5,384 bases of DNA from contig JAFULE010000178.1 of NCBI GenBank assembly GCA_017483235.1, forward strand, positions 1-5,384. Reading direction: 5' to 3'. A program made the translations under genes and the position numbers. Each line of letters begins with the position of its first letter. The stretch's first letter is position 1. The notes under the pieces are model-generated. The model was given only the letters and a program-made list of their open reading frames with translations. It did no database searches and had not been told where the DNA came from. This DNA is from Faecalibacterium sp. (lineage in GTDB: Bacteria > Bacillota > Clostridia > Oscillospirales > Ruminococcaceae). Positions 3,634 to 5,384 of this stretch are shown piece after piece.

Positions 3634-5384
3634 TCAGTGTGCTTCCAGCCAGTTTTTGCCCCGGTTCACCTCGGCGGTCAGGGGTACGGCGTACTGCACA
3701 CAGCCCATCATCTCTTCGGCCAGAATGGCAGCAGCCTTGTCGGCCTCGGCCTCGGGCGCTTCCACGATCAGCTCGTCGTGTACGGTCAGGATCAGCCGGC
3801 TTTCCATCTGCTCGGTGCGCAGGCGGCGCCATACCCGCACCATGGCCAGCTTGATTACGTCGGCGGCGGTGCCCTGAATGGGGGTGTTGCGGGCCATCCG
3901 CTCGCCGGACGACCGCACCTGAAAATTGCTGCTTTGCAGCTCGGGCAGCGCGCGGCGGCGGCCGAACAAGGTGGAAACATAGCCGTTCTGCTTGCCGTCG
4001 GCGATCACCTGCTGCATATACTCGTCTACTTTCGGGAAGGTGTTCAGGTAATTCTTCAAAAAGGCATCCGCTTCCTTGACCGATACGCCCAGATCCTGCG
4101 ACAGGCTGAACGCGCCCTTGCCGTACATGATGCCAAAGTTGATGGCCTTGGCGTCGCTGCGCAGCCGGGGGGTCACCTGCTCGGGGGCGATGCCGTAGAT
4201 CTTGGCGGCGGTGCTGCGGTGAATGTCCTCGCCGTTCAAAAAGGCGGCCTGCATATGCTCGTCGCCGGTGATGTGGGCCAGAATGCGCAGCTCGATCTGG
4301 CTGTAGTCGGCATCGAGAAAGACACAGCCCGGCTTTGCAATGAAATATTTGCGCAGCCGGCTGCCCAGCTCGGTGCGGATGGGGATGTTCTGCAAATTCG
4401 GTTCAAGGCTGGACAAACGGCCGGTGCGGGCTTCGGTCTGGTTGAAGATGGAATGGATGCGCCCATCCTCGGCAATCACCTTCAAAAGCCCCTCCACATA
4501 GGTGCTGTTCAGCTTCTGGTAGGTGCGGTATTCCAGAATATCCTCCACCACCGGGGCAATATGGCGCAGGCTTTCCAGGGTGGCGGCGTCGGTGCTCCAG
4601 CCGGTTTTGGTCTTTTTGCCGTGGGGCAGGCCCATCTTTTCAAACAGGGCTTCGCCCAGCTGCTTGGGGCTGTTCAGGTTGAATTCGTACCCCACTTCCA
4701 GATAGATGCGCTTGAGCGAATCCTCCAGCAGGCGGCGCAGTTCCACGCCAAACTGCTCGATGCCCTCCCGGTCTACCAGTACGCCCAGCCGGGTCATGTC
4801 GGCCAGTACCTGCGCCAGGGGGAACTCGATCTCGCTGTACAGGGCATCCTCGCCCTTTTCGGTAATGGCGGCCTTCATCTTGTCAAACAGGCTGCGCAGT
4901 TTGCCCGCTTCGGGCCAGTCCTCGCAGATAAAATCTTCTTCGGCGCGGTAGCTGGCTTCCAGCTCACCCACCTGATACTTGCTGGCCGAAGCGTCCAGCA
5001 GATAGGCGGCCAGCTTGCCGTCCCACACAATGCTGCTGCCCCAGCCGCCGGCTGCCATGGCTGCGGCGTACAGGGGGGCGCTGTCGAACACTTCCAGCTT
5101 CACATTGGCGTCGTCCAGCAGGGCGGGCAGCTGCCCGTCGGCCACCGGGCAGACGGTGCTGCCCTGTACCGCATACCAGTGGGCGGGGCGCACTTCGACA
5201 TTTTTGCTGCCCTGCTTTTCGATCACCGCCGGCCGCTGAGCCAAAAGCCATGTTCCGGTGGGGGCGGTGGGCAGTTCGGTGGCCTGCACCACAGGGGTTT
5301 CCCGGGAAATAACCTCGGTTTCGTCTTCCGGGGCGGCAGCGGCTTTCACACCGGCCAGCCCAAGGCGGGGGATCAGGCTGTGAA
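3634..5384 (-). CDS. polA: DNA polymerase I (5' end outside window)
   Basis: This is the C-terminal 582 residues of a family A DNA polymerase, which fills gaps in repair and Okazaki-fragment maturation. The frame is open to the window edge, so roughly 280-300 N-terminal residues, the 5' nuclease domain, lie outside. A GTG at 5349 is not the true start. The visible part begins with the linker helix (HSLIPRLGLAG), followed by a degenerate exonuclease-like domain and then the polymerase domain. Motif A is DADYSQIELR, with its catalytic Asp codon at 4306-4308. Motif B is RSDAKAINFGIMYG (4161-4120), with Arg, Lys, Phe and Tyr spaced every four residues along the O-helix. Motif C is VHDE, with Asp at 3775-3777. 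The DxE and other carboxylates of an active 3'-5' proofreading site are not seen, as in many Firmicute and Taq-type enzymes. It is the first visible gene of the polA-membrane protein-tsaD group. Confidence 0.97.
   Translation of the reverse strand, partial: HSLIPRLGLAGVKAAAAPEDETEVISRETPVVQATELPTAPTGTWLLAQRPAVIEKQGSKNVEVRPAHWYAVQGSTVCPVADGQLPALLDDANVKLEVFDSAPLYAAAMAAGGWGSSIVWDGKLAAYLLDASASKYQVGELEASYRAEEDFICEDWPEAGKLRSLFDKMKAAITEKGEDALYSEIEFPLAQVLADMTRLGVLVDREGIEQFGVELRRLLEDSLKRIYLEVGYEFNLNSPKQLGEALFEKMGLPHGKKTKTGWSTDAATLESLRHIAPVVEDILEYRTYQKLNSTYVEGLLKVIAEDGRIHSIFNQTEARTGRLSSLEPNLQNIPIRTELGSRLRKYFIAKPGCVFLDADYSQIELRILAHITGDEHMQAAFLNGEDIHRSTAAKIYGIAPEQVTPRLRSDAKAINFGIMYGKGAFSLSQDLGVSVKEADAFLKNYLNTFPKVDEYMQQVIADGKQNGYVSTLFGRRRALPELQSSNFQVRSSGERMARNTPIQGTAADVIKLAMVRVWRRLRTEQMESRLILTVHDELIVEAPEAEADKAAAILAEEMMGCVQYAVPLTAEVNRGKNWLEAH

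Overview
This window looks like chromosome from an anaerobic, fairly GC-rich Firmicute. The best guess is the Oscillospiraceae (Faecalibacterium/Gemmiger/Subdoligranulum type). That assignment rests on the Clostridia-style 23S-5S-terminator layout, AGGAG/GAGGT ribosome binding sites, a thioredoxin paired with a small ferredoxin-thioredoxin-reductase-like protein, and a DNA polymerase I without proofreading residues. It is inferred from the style of the sequence and was not checked by any search.

Layout on the left, + strand: the 3' end of a 23S rRNA gene (1-254), a short spacer, a 5S rRNA gene (about 335-456) and a strong intrinsic terminator (460-497) close an rRNA operon. An extended -10 promoter (559-567) and a duplicated Shine-Dalgarno motif then start a compact redox operon. 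It holds a thioredoxin (607-918), a 65-residue FTR catalytic-chain-like iron-sulfur protein (934-1131) and a CPBP-family membrane protease (1159-1998). The first two plausibly form an electron path from ferredoxin through the [4Fe-4S] protein to thioredoxin. The protease has no obvious functional link to them.

Layout on the right, - strand: a shared bidirectional terminator (2002-2041) separates the redox operon from a convergent gene group. In transcription order this group is polA (5' end outside the window, 5384-3634), a 100-residue three-helix membrane protein of unknown function (3528-3226), and tsaD, the tRNA t6A-synthesis gene (3047-2040).

The most unusual structure is in the - strand intergenic gaps. 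Two copies of a two-hairpin element (3076-3141 and 3556-3624) lie in inverted orientation on either side of the small membrane-protein gene. They differ by compensatory base-pair changes, so the RNA or DNA fold appears to be under selection. Each copy sits 12-15 bases upstream of the same 7-base Shine-Dalgarno string. This is probably a dispersed intergenic repeat family, and it is the best lead here for something poorly described. No CRISPR array, transposase, phage gene or tRNA gene was seen.
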